Below are positions 42,579 to 53,292 of a stretch of 64,000 nt of DNA, in pieces. Origin of the DNA: Pseudoalteromonas sp. A601 (GTDB taxonomy: Bacteria; Pseudomonadota; Gammaproteobacteria; Enterobacterales; Alteromonadaceae); the NCBI RefSeq assembly GCF_002165575.1, contig NZ_MXQF01000002.1, forward strand, positions 225,599 through 289,598. Direction: 5' to 3'. Made by a program: the position numbers and the translations under genes. Position 1 is the stretch's first letter. Every line of letters starts with the position of its first letter. The notes beneath the pieces are model-generated. The model was not told the origin of the DNA. It ran no database searches and saw only the letters and a list, made by a program, of their open reading frames with translations.

Positions 42579-45338
42579 ATGAAAGCGCAACTCTCTCTAC
42601 TCAGCATTGCCCTTGTAGCAAGCTTAAGTAGTGCAACAGCAAATGCTAAAGATGCACTACAATTTAAAGATGTATTTGATTTTAAAGCAGCCAAAGGGAC
42701 TCAGCTATCTGAAGATGGTAATATTCTTACCTTTAGCGCGGCACCTTACCGTGGTGATGCAACTGGCCAAGTTTATAACCTAACTAATAACAAATTGATT
42801 GCAGAAGTACCTCGCGGAACAAAACCAACAATAAACAAAGCCGCTAACTGGGTTGTATTTACTCAAACCCCTACCTTGCTCGAAAAAGAAACCACTAAAA
42901 AGAAAGACACACTTAAAAATAACCTCGTGTTAGTTAATACCCTCAGTGGTGGGCAACAACAGTTTGATGATGTAAAAGACTATAAGCTTTCAGATGATGG
43001 TAATTGGCTCGCTTACCGCGTAAATAAAAAAGCCGATAAAGAAGATGATTCGAGTGGCACTGATAGCAACAAAACAAGTGAAATCAAACCAGATAAAAAA
43101 GACACGTCTTATGATTTAATCGTTGTTAACTTAAACAATAAAACTAGCTATACTATCTCACAGGTGTTCAGTTACGCAATAAGCAGTAATGCAAGCCAAT
43201 TGCTTGCAAGCCAAGTAGACAGTGATGGCACAGATAACCAAGTTACTTTGCTAGAGCTTAACAATGGCTTTACCAGCAGCGTGCTGATTGATGAGCCAGG
43301 TGTTGTAGTTAATAAAATAGCGTGGCACCCAACACAAAATATTGTGGCCTTTACTCTAGGCAATTATGTCAATGATGATATGCGCCGCCGTGACTACCAA
43401 TTAAAGCTTTATAAAAACGAGCAACTAACTGATATAAAATCGGCTAATACAGCATGGCAAATAGGCAAAACGGCTAAGCTAGAATGGTCAGAAGACGGTG
43501 AACGCCTATACTTTGAAAACAGACCAAAGCTTGCAGCTAAAATAAAAGCAAAAGAATATACCGATGAAGCATCATTGTATGATTACGATACTATTCGCGA
43601 CCAAAAAGGCTTAAATGTTTGGCACAATAACGATGCTGAAATTAAACCTCGTGAAGAGCAACAATGGAATAAAGCCAATAAAAACCGCCACTATCAAAGT
43701 GTTTACTTCCTAAGCAACAACACGTCAGTACAATTAAGTACACCTGAGATGCCTGAAGTAGCACTCAATACAAAACGCGATGCACTGCTTGGCTACTCTA
43801 ACCAAGCGTATTTAGAACGCATTATGTATGGTGGCTTTTTTGCTGATTACTACGCAGTAGATGTAAAAACCGGCGCACAGAAAGCGATTATTAAAGACTA
43901 TCCGTTTAGACCAAGCTTATCGCCAAATGGTCAGTTTGCTGCTTATTTTAATGACAGCCATGTACAACTTAAAGATTTAGCTAACAATAAAGTAAGTACG
44001 TTAACTAAAGCGATTCAAGCAACTTTTGCTGATGACAAGCACGACTACCCATCAGCACAACCAGGCTATGGCTTTGCAGGCTGGCTTAACGATAGCAGCC
44101 AAGTATTGGTTTATAGTAAATACGATGTTTGGGCGTTTGACGTAAATACGCAGCAGGCAACACGTTTAACAAATGGTAAAGAAAGCAACACGCAATATCG
44201 TGTTATCAAGCTTGATAAAGACCTTGTAGGCTTTACTAAAGGCCAAACTTTGCTATTGAGCGCAACAAATTTACAAGATAAGCAAACTGAAATTACCAAG
44301 TTAAACCTAACAGATAACTCTATTGCTAAAGTTTTAACTGGCAACAAACGCTTTGATGTTATTAAAAAAGCGAAACACGCCAATAAGTATTTATTTACTG
44401 AGCAAACCTATCAGCAGTTCCCTGATATTTACCAAACTGATTTTAGCTTTAATAAGCCACAAAAGGTCACTAATTTAAACCCGCAAGTTGATAACTTTGC
44501 ATGGGGCCAAGCGCCTGAGCTTATCAGCTATAAAGGGTTTGATGGAGAAGACCTACAAGGCGTACTCATTAAACCTGCGGGCTACAAAAAAGGCGATAAA
44601 GTGCCAGTGGTGGTGTATTTTTACCGTTATATGAGTCAACGCATGTATGACTTTCCTAAAATGGAGCTAAATCATCGCCCTAACTTCCCGATGTTCACAT
44701 CAAACGGTTACGCAATCTTTTTACCTGATATTCGCTTTGAAATAGGTCATCCAGGTAAATCGTCAACGCAAACCATGATCAACGCGACACAAAAGCTAAT
44801 TGATTTAGGTATAGCCGATCCAGATAAAATTGGCTTACAAGGCCATTCATGGGCGGGATATCAAAGTGCTTTTATGATCACCGAAACTGATATGTTTAAA
44901 GCCGTAGTATCGGGTGCCCCAGTATCTAACATGACCAGTGCCTACAGTGGTATTCGCTTAAAGTCAGGGCTTGCGCGCCAGTTTCAATATGAAACAGGGC
45001 AAAGCCGTATCGGTAAAAACTTGTTTGAAGCGCCTGAGCTTTATATTGAAAACTCACCGGTGTTTTTTGCCGACAAAGTAAATACCCCTATCTTAATCAT
45101 GTTTGGTGATAAAGATGACGCTGTGCCATGGCATGAAGGTGTGCAATATTACTTAGCACTGCGCCGTGCTGGTAAAGATGCCACCTTCTTACAATACGAA
45201 GGCGAACCACATCATTTAAAGAAATTCCCGAACCAAGTGGATTTCTCGATTCGTATGATGCAGTACTTTGATCACTATTTAAAAGGCAAACCGGCCGCTA
45301 AATGGATGACTGAAGGTGAAGCATTTATTGAGGAATAA
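42579..45338 (+). CDS. Secreted S9-family (prolyl-oligopeptidase-like) peptidase
   Basis: A 919-residue protein with a signal peptide (about 1-23, ending ATANA). Long N-terminal beta-propeller-like region with unusual Lys/Asp/Ser-rich insertions near 155-180, then an alpha/beta hydrolase domain from about 690. Catalytic Ser is in GHSWAG (about 757), Asp in GDKDDAVPW (about 845) and His in GEPHHLKK (about 876). The family hydrolyses peptides, often after Pro. The cell may use it to digest peptides in the periplasm or outside; there is no transport gene nearby. Confidence 0.9.
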   Translation: MKAQLSLLSIALVASLSSATANAKDALQFKDVFDFKAAKGTQLSEDGNILTFSAAPYRGDATGQVYNLTNNKLIAEVPRGTKPTINKAANWVVFTQTPTLLEKETTKKKDTLKNNLVLVNTLSGGQQQFDDVKDYKLSDDGNWLAYRVNKKADKEDDSSGTDSNKTSEIKPDKKDTSYDLIVVNLNNKTSYTISQVFSYAISSNASQLLASQVDSDGTDNQVTLLELNNGFTSSVLIDEPGVVVNKIAWHPTQNIVAFTLGNYVNDDMRRRDYQLKLYKNEQLTDIKSANTAWQIGKTAKLEWSEDGERLYFENRPKLAAKIKAKEYTDEASLYDYDTIRDQKGLNVWHNNDAEIKPREEQQWNKANKNRHYQSVYFLSNNTSVQLSTPEMPEVALNTKRDALLGYSNQAYLERIMYGGFFADYYAVDVKTGAQKAIIKDYPFRPSLSPNGQFAAYFNDSHVQLKDLANNKVSTLTKAIQATFADDKHDYPSAQPGYGFAGWLNDSSQVLVYSKYDVWAFDVNTQQATRLTNGKESNTQYRVIKLDKDLVGFTKGQTLLLSATNLQDKQTEITKLNLTDNSIAKVLTGNKRFDVIKKAKHANKYLFTEQTYQQFPDIYQTDFSFNKPQKVTNLNPQVDNFAWGQAPELISYKGFDGEDLQGVLIKPAGYKKGDKVPVVVYFYRYMSQRMYDFPKMELNHRPNFPMFTSNGYAIFLPDIRFEIGHPGKSSTQTMINATQKLIDLGIADPDKIGLQGHSWAGYQSAFMITETDMFKAVVSGAPVSNMTSAYSGIRLKSGLARQFQYETGQSRIGKNLFEAPELYIENSPVFFADKVNTPILIMFGDKDDAVPWHEGVQYYLALRRAGKDATFLQYEGEPHHLKKFPNQVDFSIRMMQYFDHYLKGKPAAKWMTEGEAFIEE

Positions 45339-45360
45339 GCTGAAGAATAAGCAGCTATAT

Positions 45361-45390
45361 AAAAACGCCCAGCAATTGCTGGGCGTTTTT
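45361..45390. terminator. Bidirectional terminator between the S9 peptidase and ygiQ genes
   Basis: A perfect stem AACGCCCAGC / GCTGGGCGTT around AATT, flanked by A and T runs, lies between convergent genes. Confidence 0.9.
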
Positions 45391-45403
45391 ATGAGCGCTT
45401 AAG

Positions 45404-47578
45404 TTATCTTGCGCGCTGGCGGTTACCGCCCACTTTAGGCTTGGTATTGGCCTTTTTAAACTGACTAAAGCCAGTATGGCGACTCAACGCTGGGCGACCC
45501 CCCTTGCCTGGCTTAGCTGATTTTTCATCGCGGCTTTCTTCTGGTACTAAGCAGTTAGGTCCTTTACCAATAAGCTTTGCTTTACCCATTTTGCGTAATG
45601 CTTCACGGATCATCGGCCAACCAGCTGGATCGTGATAACGTAAAATAGCTTTATGTAAGCGACGTTGACGCGCACCTTTTGGTACTGCTACTTGCTCAGT
45701 GTTATTTTTAATATTACGTAACGAATTCATCTCAGTATGATAAATCGTGGTCGCATTGGCCATCGGTGATGGATAAAAGTTTTGTACTTGGTCGAGCTTA
45801 AAGTCATTTGATTTAAGCCACAATGCCATGTTGACCATGTCTTCATCTTTTGTGCCTGGGTGAGCTGAGATAAAATACGGGATCAAATACTGCTTTTTAC
45901 CCGCTTCTTTAGAATACTTATCAAATAGCTCTTTAAACTGATCATATGCGCCCATGCCCGGCTTCATCATCTTAGATAATGGGCCATCTTCAGTATGCTC
46001 CGGTGCTATTTTTAAGTAACCACCGACATGGTGAGTCACTAATTCTTTAACATAGCGAGGATCTTGTACAGCCAAGTCATAACGCACACCCGATGCTATA
46101 AGGATTTTTTTCACTCCTTTTACTTCACGGGCTTTTTTATACAAATCGATGGTTGGAGTATGGTCGGTGTCCATATGCTTACAAATGTCAGGATAAACAC
46201 ATGATAAACGGCGGCACGTACTCTCAGCTTTTTTACTCTTACAACGCAACTTATACATGTTTGCAGTTGGGCCACCTAAATCTGAGATCACCCCAGTAAA
46301 ACCAGGCACCTTATCGCGAATTTGTTCAATTTCATCAATAATCGATTCTTGCGAACGACTTTGAATAATGCGTCCTTCATGCTCTGTTATTGAACAGAAC
46401 GAGCAACCACCAAAACAACCGCGCATAATATTCACCGAGGTTTTGATCATATCGTACGCAGGAATTTTCGCATCACCATAACTTGGATGTGGAATACGCT
46501 GATAAGGCAGACCAAATACGGCATCCATTTCATGAGTTTCTAACGGGTATGCCGGTGGGTTTACCCAAATAGAGCGATCGCCATGGCGTTGAAATAACGC
46601 ACGGGCACAACCTGGGTTAGTCTCTTGGTGCAAAATACGTGAGGCGTGTGCATACAAGGGTTTATTAACGCTTACTTGTTCAAACGCAGGTAACTTTACG
46701 TAGGTTTTTTCCCAAGGTTTAGGGCGTGCCGGTTGTATAGTAATCGGCTTAGCGGCTTCAGCTTTTAAATCAATGCCCGCTTTTTTAAATTCACTTTTAC
46801 TACAGCCTACATCGTCAGCGCCGTATGGGTTAGGAATAGGATCTATTTTGCCAATTTTATCAATGGCTGTAGAATCACTACCACGCCACCCTGGAATAGG
46901 CTCCTTACGAATCACCGCAGTACCACGAATGTCTTGAATGGTGTCCATGGTTTCGCCAGCAGCAATACGATGAGCAACTTCCACCAGCGGGCGCTCAGCA
47001 TTACCATAAATAAGAATGTCAGCTTTGGCATCAAATAAAATACTACGGCGTACTTTTTCTTGCCAATAATCATAGTGTGCTATACGGCGCAGGCTCGCTT
47101 CTATACCGCCAATAACAATAGGGATACCTTTATAGGCTTCGCGGCATTTTTGCGAGTAAATCATAACGGCACGATCTGGACGCTTACCGCCGATATTATC
47201 CGGTGTGTAAGCATCATCATGGCGCATACGCTTTTCAGCCGTATAACGGTTGATCATCGAGTCCATGTTACCGGCAGTCACACCAAAAAATAGATTTGGG
47301 CGGCCAAGCTCCATGAAGGCATCTTTAGATTGCCAATCCGGCTGGGCAATAATGCCGACTCTAAAACCTTGCGCTTCGAGTACTCGGCCAATAACCGCCA
47401 TGCCGAAACTAGGGTGATCAACATAAGCATCGCCACTAATTATAATGATATCGCAGCTATCCCAGCCAAGTGCATCCATTTCTTGTCGTGTAGTTGGTAA
47501 AAATGGTGCAGTGCCATAACACTCAGCCCAATACTTAGGGTATGAGAATAAGGCTCGCTCGGCTTTTAGTGCGCTCAT
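45404..47578 (-). CDS. YgiQ-family radical SAM protein
   Basis: A 724-residue protein. The radical SAM cluster motif is CFGGCSFCS (about 390-398), after an N-terminal domain containing [25 protein letters not shown]. Further Cys occur in the middle ([12 protein letters not shown]) and a C-terminal tail is Lys/Arg-rich. The family is widely conserved, but its reaction is not established. The gene stands alone, and its 3' end shares a terminator with the convergent S9 gene. Confidence 0.92.
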   Translation of the reverse strand: MSALKAERALFSYPKYWAECYGTAPFLPTTRQEMDALGWDSCDIIIISGDAYVDHPSFGMAVIGRVLEAQGFRVGIIAQPDWQSKDAFMELGRPNLFFGVTAGNMDSMINRYTAEKRMRHDDAYTPDNIGGKRPDRAVMIYSQKCREAYKGIPIVIGGIEASLRRIAHYDYWQEKVRRSILFDAKADILIYGNAERPLVEVAHRIAAGETMDTIQDIRGTAVIRKEPIPGWRGSDSTAIDKIGKIDPIPNPYGADDVGCSKSEFKKAGIDLKAEAAKPITIQPARPKPWEKTYVKLPAFEQVSVNKPLYAHASRILHQETNPGCARALFQRHGDRSIWVNPPAYPLETHEMDAVFGLPYQRIPHPSYGDAKIPAYDMIKTSVNIMRGCFGGCSFCSITEHEGRIIQSRSQESIIDEIEQIRDKVPGFTGVISDLGGPTANMYKLRCKSKKAESTCRRLSCVYPDICKHMDTDHTPTIDLYKKAREVKGVKKILIASGVRYDLAVQDPRYVKELVTHHVGGYLKIAPEHTEDGPLSKMMKPGMGAYDQFKELFDKYSKEAGKKQYLIPYFISAHPGTKDEDMVNMALWLKSNDFKLDQVQNFYPSPMANATTIYHTEMNSLRNIKNNTEQVAVPKGARQRRLHKAILRYHDPAGWPMIREALRKMGKAKLIGKGPNCLVPEESRDEKSAKPGKGGRPALSRHTGFSQFKKANTKPKVGGNRQRAR

Positions 47579-47626
47579 AATTAATGACCAATTGCTTTAA
47601 AAAAGGTCGCAAAGTATACCCGAATA

Positions 47627-47650
47627 AATCGTTAAGCGATATTAACGATT
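47627..47650 (-). terminator. Possible terminator of the REC-GGDEF-EAL gene
   Basis: A 9-bp perfect stem (AATCGTTAA / TTAACGATT, loop GCGATA) lies 31 bases after the stop on the minus strand, followed by ATTTATTC. The AT-rich stem and short U run make this uncertain. Confidence 0.35.
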
Positions 47651-47681
47651 ATCCTAAATACTTTAATAGCAGCCTTTGTGG

Positions 47682-49877
47682 CTACCTCTGCTGTTCAATA
47701 AATTGAACTAGCTCGGCTTCAGGCATTGGTTTTGCGTACATAAAACCTTGCACTTCATTACAGCCTAGTTGCTTGAGTAAATCTGCTTGTGCTTGAGTTT
47801 CAACACCTTCCGCAATTGTTTTCAGACCTAACTGAGCGCCTAGTGCAATAACCAGTGCAGCAATAGCCCCCGAGTCGTTATCTGGAATATCTTTAATGAA
47901 ATCGCGGTCAATTTTCAAACGATTAACTGGCAATTTTTGCAAATAACTCAATGACGAAAAACCTGTTCCAAAGTCATCAATCGCCACTTCAATACCGCAG
48001 TTTTTTAATTCTTGCAGAGTAGCTATTACCATGCCAAGTTCGTCCATTACCACGCTTTCAGTCACCTCAAGCTCAATGTACTTTGGTGATACCTGATATT
48101 TTAATAAGGTATTTATTACTTGCTGTGCATAACCATTAACTTTAAATTGCGGCACTGATACATTCACTGCAATTCGCACAAAAATGCCCATAGCCTCTAA
48201 ACGCTTTTGCTGCTGACACGCTTGCTCTAACACCCATTGACCAATATCAACAATCAACCCTGCATCTTCTGCAAGTGGCACAAAAATAGCAGGAGATATA
48301 TAATTGCCTTGCCCTGATGGCCAACGTAACAGAGCTTCACAACCAATTAATGATAAATCATCAAGAGCAAATTGCGGTTGGTACCACACTTCTAATTTAT
48401 TACTTTCAAAATCTTGGCGCAGTTGACGAATAATGCCTAATCGCCACGTCATCTGCTCTTCCATATCTGGAGTATAGTAAACCGTCAAATTACTTTTTTG
48501 TTTCTTTGCTTGATTCAGTGCTATATAAGCAAGCTTTAATGTTTGCATTCCTGCTGCTTGAAAATCCTTTTGCTCACACACACCTACTCTAAATTTAATT
48601 GGCAACACATGCTCAGCAGCAAGAAAAGGCAAATTTAGATGTTCAAACAATTCTTCTGTATCAAAGCGTTCGCGTTCTATTAAAAAACCAAACACATCAG
48701 CGCCAATACGCGATAACAGCTTGGCGGTTGAGTATTCCTGCTTTAGCCTCTCAACGATGGCAACCAATAAGTGATTGCCAGCTTCTTGACCAAGACCATT
48801 ATTTATATCTGAAAAATGAGCCACATCTATTATCACAAAGACATGTTCGTTATTATTCACTCTATGGTACTTTTCTATTTGCTCAATAAAATCAGTACGA
48901 TTAGCAAGACCTGTCAGTGCATCTTTAAACGCAGCGTCCCTGAGTCGGTTAAATAACCTAACGTTATCTAACCCCACACTAACGTTAGTTAAAAATATTT
49001 CTGCAAATTGTAATTGATCTAAACTTGGCTGTTTTGCATAGTCTAAAAATAATGCTGCTTGGCGGTTTTTACTTTTTAATAAAAATGTTGTGTCGTGTTC
49101 GGTGTATTGATGTTCACCCAGCTCTAAGCATTTTTGCACTTGTAGAATTATTCGGCCATCATCAAGCTGCTCAATTCCTTGACCAAAAAATTCACTAAAC
49201 TCGCTGCAACCACCTAATACAAATACCCGATTATTGTCATCTAATGTGCCGCACACAATGCCTCTTGGTTTGCAATCGAGTATCACCGATAACTGTTTTA
49301 TCACAGCCATGGTGAATGCTTTAATATCCGTAAAACCTAAAATAGCTTTTGAAGCGCATAGAATATTATTCAGTGCTTTGCTTTGATATTCTAATTTGCA
49401 AACTTGCTCATACGAGCGAATAGCTGTCACTAAAGAGGTTACTAACTTACTGCGGGTCAGCTCAGTTTTAGTTTTATAATCATTAATATCATAATTACGT
49501 ATTACCTGTTCTTCCGGCGCATAACCCGGCTGACCAGTACGTAAGATTATTCTCACATTATGATTTTTTAATGTCTCTCTCACTTCTTTTACTACTTTTA
49601 GACCTGCATCATCAGATTCCATAACAACATCAAGCAATAAAACAGACACATCACTAATACCACAAAGTAATTCAACGGCTTCACTGCCGGAGTAAGCATG
49701 ATGAAAACGTAACGCCTTTCCCCAGAGCTCTACACCTGATAGTGCAAGTTTAGTAACAGAATGAATTTCAGGGTCATCATCAACGATTAAGATATCCCAA
49801 TACCCTGAAGGTATAGTTTCAGTAAGCGGCTCTTCTTCATGATCAGTAAATAAAAAATCATTGTGCTCTGACGACAT
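47682..49877 (-). CDS. Response regulator with REC, DUF3369-like, degenerate GGDEF and EAL domains
   Basis: About 731 residues from MSSEHNDFLF, chosen because GAAGGA lies nine bases upstream. The receiver (about 20-150) has DILIVDDDP and a phosphoacceptor Asp in LLLDVVME. A sensor-like central region (about 165-315) resembles DUF3369. The GGDEF domain (about 320-470) has GADVF in place of GGDEF, so cyclase activity is doubtful. The EAL domain (about 480-730) keeps EALLRW, ESVVMDE, DDFGTGFSSL and AEGVET, the catalytic set, so it is probably a c-di-GMP phosphodiesterase. No kinase is adjacent. Confidence 0.88.
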   Translation of the reverse strand: MSSEHNDFLFTDHEEEPLTETIPSGYWDILIVDDDPEIHSVTKLALSGVELWGKALRFHHAYSGSEAVELLCGISDVSVLLLDVVMESDDAGLKVVKEVRETLKNHNVRIILRTGQPGYAPEEQVIRNYDINDYKTKTELTRSKLVTSLVTAIRSYEQVCKLEYQSKALNNILCASKAILGFTDIKAFTMAVIKQLSVILDCKPRGIVCGTLDDNNRVFVLGGCSEFSEFFGQGIEQLDDGRIILQVQKCLELGEHQYTEHDTTFLLKSKNRQAALFLDYAKQPSLDQLQFAEIFLTNVSVGLDNVRLFNRLRDAAFKDALTGLANRTDFIEQIEKYHRVNNNEHVFVIIDVAHFSDINNGLGQEAGNHLLVAIVERLKQEYSTAKLLSRIGADVFGFLIERERFDTEELFEHLNLPFLAAEHVLPIKFRVGVCEQKDFQAAGMQTLKLAYIALNQAKKQKSNLTVYYTPDMEEQMTWRLGIIRQLRQDFESNKLEVWYQPQFALDDLSLIGCEALLRWPSGQGNYISPAIFVPLAEDAGLIVDIGQWVLEQACQQQKRLEAMGIFVRIAVNVSVPQFKVNGYAQQVINTLLKYQVSPKYIELEVTESVVMDELGMVIATLQELKNCGIEVAIDDFGTGFSSLSYLQKLPVNRLKIDRDFIKDIPDNDSGAIAALVIALGAQLGLKTIAEGVETQAQADLLKQLGCNEVQGFMYAKPMPEAELVQFIEQQR

Positions 49878-50063
49878 TATAAATCCTTCAATTATAAATA
49901 CTGCGCACGGCACCTAAACTAAAACCATGTCCTATAAGATTTTAACTTATCATTATTTGGCATATGGTACAGTAATAATGTTTAATATAGGTAAATGACA
50001 TATTAGCTATTATAGTCAATGATTAACGCCTTGTTACACTCGAAATCAATTATATTTTAAGGA

Positions 50064-50642
50064 ATGAATATTAAGATTTTACAAAAATTTATACGGTTTA
50101 CTTTCTTTATTAGCATTGTAATTGTTGTTGTTGGCTTATTGTTACCGCAACAATACCAAGTAAGTAAAAGCGTCAAAATAAATGCTAAAGCAACTGAAAT
50201 AGCACCGTATATCAGCGATTTTGGCAGATGGCAGATTTGGTCGCCATGGGAAAAACTCGACCCGAGCATTAAGTTTTACATCGCTGAGCCGAGCTCTGGA
50301 GTAGGCGCCCATCAATTTTGGCAAAGCCAGTGGGGCGCTGGAGAAATGACTATCACAAGTATTAGTGAATCCACCATCAAGTTTAATATTTTATTTAATG
50401 ATGAGCATATTGCCAGCGGAATAATTAGTTTTTTTGAGCAACAAACTTACACGCGTGTTGTTTGTGAGATCACCGCAGAAGTAACAACGTCACTTGTTGG
50501 TGGCTATCTGGCCTTATTAAATCAATATATTTTGACTAATACGGTTGAACTTGGCCTTAATAACTTAAAAACCACTATGCAATTACACATCATAGATAAC
50601 GAGAGTCACGATGACAGTCAAAGCAGCTCAAGCAAAAATTAA
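50064..50642 (+). CDS. SRPBCC/polyketide-cyclase-like protein with N-terminal membrane helix
   Basis: A 192-residue protein with a single membrane helix at about 11-30 and a soluble SRPBCC-type domain (about 40-175: KINAKATEIAPYISDF, then WSPWEKLDPSIKF). AAGGA directly abuts the ATG, an unusually short spacing, so initiation could be at a later codon; the next clear start is not obvious. It overlaps the following gene by 32 bases. SRPBCC folds bind hydrophobic ligands; function unknown. Confidence 0.75.
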   Translation: MNIKILQKFIRFTFFISIVIVVVGLLLPQQYQVSKSVKINAKATEIAPYISDFGRWQIWSPWEKLDPSIKFYIAEPSSGVGAHQFWQSQWGAGEMTITSISESTIKFNILFNDEHIASGIISFFEQQTYTRVVCEITAEVTTSLVGGYLALLNQYILTNTVELGLNNLKTTMQLHIIDNESHDDSQSSSSKN

Positions 50643-51498
50643 CCTAGCACATATTATAGAGTCAAAGCTTGGCTATGCGATGGTAAAGAATAGCTCTACT
50701 CGCATAAGCTCTGATAGCGATAACAGTTATAGTGCTCAAGGGCAAAGTAAATTGCCGTATAAAATAAACAGCGACAATACAGTACTGACTCGCGCACAAA
50801 ACCGGCAACAGCTGCTTTTAGTGAATCAACAACAAAATATTGAAGCAATAATGGCTATGGCATTGAGCTTTTGTCCTGATGTTACCTGCAACGGGCAGCC
50901 TGATAGCGACTGGGTTGAGCGCTTTATTGCATTGTGTGAAGATACATCGAGTGAGTCGATGCAAAAGCTTTGGGCTAAAATCTTAGCAGGTGAAACAGTC
51001 TCTCCTGGTACTTTTTCAATTAAGAGTCTACAAACTCTCAAACAAATGACCCAACGTGAAGCCGATGCATTGCAAAAATGTACTGCTATATGCGGTTTTA
51101 ATGAAAAAGATGACAGCCATCTCATCCTTCTAGGGTTTTACAAAAAACCCTCTATTTTTGACTTACTACGTAAAGGGAATAAGGTCTCGCTTAATTTAGG
51201 TAAAGCCGGACTTAGTTTTCCTGATGTACTCACCTTAATGGACATAGGTTTAATTTATCGTAAAGAAATAGAATCTGCGGCACTTAAAAGCGAGCAAGAA
51301 CTCAATCTAATATTTTTAAACCAGCGCGTTACACTGAAATCTAAAAACAACGATTTAGTATTGAGTTACTATAAATTCACACAAACGGGTGATGAACTAC
51401 GAAAACTTATCAACATCCCAATTAATAAGGGATATAAACAACTATTAAGCACGGCGCTAGAGGAAGAGTTTGAAGTTACGTGGCACACTAATAAGTAA
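50611..51498 (+). CDS. TIGR03899-like protein with DUF2806-type region
   Basis: A 295-residue soluble protein. A central helical part contains DSDWVERFIALCEDTSSESM and KLWAKILAGETVSPGTFSI, which I recognise as a pattern shared by DUF2806 and TIGR03899 families; the assignment is from memory. The N-terminus has MTVKAAQAKINLAHIIESKL. No catalytic motif is visible. It overlaps the SRPBCC gene (32 bases), so the two are co-translated. Function unknown. Confidence 0.7.
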   Translation: MTVKAAQAKINLAHIIESKLGYAMVKNSSTRISSDSDNSYSAQGQSKLPYKINSDNTVLTRAQNRQQLLLVNQQQNIEAIMAMALSFCPDVTCNGQPDSDWVERFIALCEDTSSESMQKLWAKILAGETVSPGTFSIKSLQTLKQMTQREADALQKCTAICGFNEKDDSHLILLGFYKKPSIFDLLRKGNKVSLNLGKAGLSFPDVLTLMDIGLIYRKEIESAALKSEQELNLIFLNQRVTLKSKNNDLVLSYYKFTQTGDELRKLINIPINKGYKQLLSTALEEEFEVTWHTNK

Positions 51499-51523
51499 TG
51501 CCACGATGAACATCTAAAGTGAT

Positions 51524-52294
51524 TTAGAAGTGAACTTGGATACCCGCAAATGGGCCTGATGCATCAATATCAGTTGTAATATCATCAACATCATCAAGTT
51601 CTAATATCATAGAACGGTAACCAGCTTTAATAGCTACATCTACCGCTAGGTTATCAATAAGTTCATACGCTACACCTACTTGATAATCTTGTACTTTACT
51701 ATCGTCGATAGCCAAAAAGCTACCTTCAAAAAATACACTTAAGCCCGTAAATGGTAAGCCTGCTTCAGCACGGCCGTAAGCAAGGGGAACAAAGCCAGAG
51801 AAGTTTTTTGTTTCGGTAAAGTTATTACCAACATTTGGGGTAACGTCGCTTACAACAATATCACCATCAAAATGTTTAGCATTTAAACCTAGATCTATTG
51901 AAATTAAGTCATTATCAAAAATTTCGTAATATAAAATATAATCAATGTGCGTTAAATCTGTAGTTGTGTCTACTTCCCTACCTTTAGCAAAATTACTGCC
52001 ATTAAAGCTAAACGTCTCATCAATAACTGCATCACCATTAAGTTCAAGCTCTGTATACTTTAGCTTTATATTTGGAACTAGTGGCACTGGGTGCTCAAGC
52101 GCAGCGTAGTAACTTACAAAAGTTTCATCTTCAAAGTTAAAATCTTGAGATGCATTATTTTTGTAAGAAAACTGTCCGTCATTATCCGTTTTCCAACCAT
52201 CTACACCTACGTATAGACCTAATAAAGTGTCAGCGTGAGCTGCTGGTGCCAAACATGCCATTGAAAGGGCAGCAGCTAGACAGTACTTTTTCAT
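51524..52294 (-). CDS. Outer-membrane beta-barrel protein, TIGR04219-like
   Basis: A 256-residue protein with a signal peptide (about 1-21, ending PAAHA) and a beta-barrel body with amphipathic strands that ends with a Phe-terminated strand (FAGIQVHF). The N-terminal LLGLYVGVDGWKTDNDG matches a small family of about 250-residue barrels, TIGR04219, in Alteromonadales/Vibrio. No substrate known. Lies 3 bases after the DUF2333 gene. Confidence 0.8.
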   Translation of the reverse strand: MKKYCLAAALSMACLAPAAHADTLLGLYVGVDGWKTDNDGQFSYKNNASQDFNFEDETFVSYYAALEHPVPLVPNIKLKYTELELNGDAVIDETFSFNGSNFAKGREVDTTTDLTHIDYILYYEIFDNDLISIDLGLNAKHFDGDIVVSDVTPNVGNNFTETKNFSGFVPLAYGRAEAGLPFTGLSVFFEGSFLAIDDSKVQDYQVGVAYELIDNLAVDVAIKAGYRSMILELDDVDDITTDIDASGPFAGIQVHF

Positions 52295-52297
52295 GTT

Positions 52298-53284
52298 TTA
52301 TCCTTGCGCTAAAAGTTCGCTAAGTTCAATAAGAGCCGCATTGGCTCGTGAAATATAATTTGCCATTACTAATGAGTGATTTGCCACAAGTCCAAAACCA
52401 CTACCATTTAAAATCATCGGACTCCAAACAGTTTCTTGGGTTGCCTCTAACTCACGAATAATCTGTTGTAGGCTAACACGGGCATTTTTCTTTTCTAATA
52501 CATCAGCAAAGTCGTATTCTACCGCTTGCAAAAAATGTAATAAAGCCCAAGTTGCCCCTCGCGACTCGTAAAAAACGTCATCTATTTCCCACCATGAGGT
52601 TTTAACTTGATTCTGTAGTGGGCTATAGGTCGCTTGATGAGCTTCTTTATCACCCGCTAAATCGGTATTTAATCTATCTTGGCCAACACTTGCACTTAAA
52701 CGCTGGCTTAAACTACCAAGACGTTTTTCAGCCTCTTTTAACCAACTGCGTAAATTGTCAGCACGTGCATAAAACTGACTTTCACGATCGTTTTGATCTG
52801 CAATTTGCGTTCGATAAACAATTAAAAAATCGATACCTTTTTGATATTCACTTTCAGCACTAGGCCACGCCCAAGCCTCTGAGCTAATATTAAATTGTGG
52901 TTGTGCTTTTTTCAAAGCTACATGCTCAGTAGACTGAGATTGGGAACGGCTAAAATCTTTGCGCATAGATAAAGCAAGATCACGAGACATCTCTAACGCC
53001 CCATACTCCCAAGCTGGCATATTATCCATAAGTATACTCGGCGGCATCATATCATTAGATAAATAGCCTCCAGGCTTATTTAACAATGTACTGGTTACGT
53101 TAATTAGCGCCGATGTAGTGGTATAACCTGTAACAAGTTTTTCACCGCGTTGCTGGGCATCTTGCTGCGCTTGAGTTAACACATTTACTCGACTTGGCTC
53201 TGCGCTCCAATAAACAGCTAATGCGTAAAACAAAATAAATATGAGTACAATTGTCCCAATAATTTTCCCTTTATGTTGTGACAT
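52298..53284 (-). CDS. DUF2333-family inner-membrane-anchored protein
   Basis: A 328-residue protein with one N-terminal membrane anchor (about 8-27) and a long periplasmic helical part. GYTTTSALINVTSTLLNKPGG and DNMPAWEYGALEM are characteristic of DUF2333. Function unknown. Located between a copper chaperone gene and an outer-membrane barrel gene, all on the minus strand with gaps of 3-8 bases, so the three are probably one transcript. Whether they act together is not known. Confidence 0.85.
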   Translation of the reverse strand: MSQHKGKIIGTIVLIFILFYALAVYWSAEPSRVNVLTQAQQDAQQRGEKLVTGYTTTSALINVTSTLLNKPGGYLSNDMMPPSILMDNMPAWEYGALEMSRDLALSMRKDFSRSQSQSTEHVALKKAQPQFNISSEAWAWPSAESEYQKGIDFLIVYRTQIADQNDRESQFYARADNLRSWLKEAEKRLGSLSQRLSASVGQDRLNTDLAGDKEAHQATYSPLQNQVKTSWWEIDDVFYESRGATWALLHFLQAVEYDFADVLEKKNARVSLQQIIRELEATQETVWSPMILNGSGFGLVANHSLVMANYISRANAALIELSELLAQG

Positions 53285-53292
53285 TTAACCTC

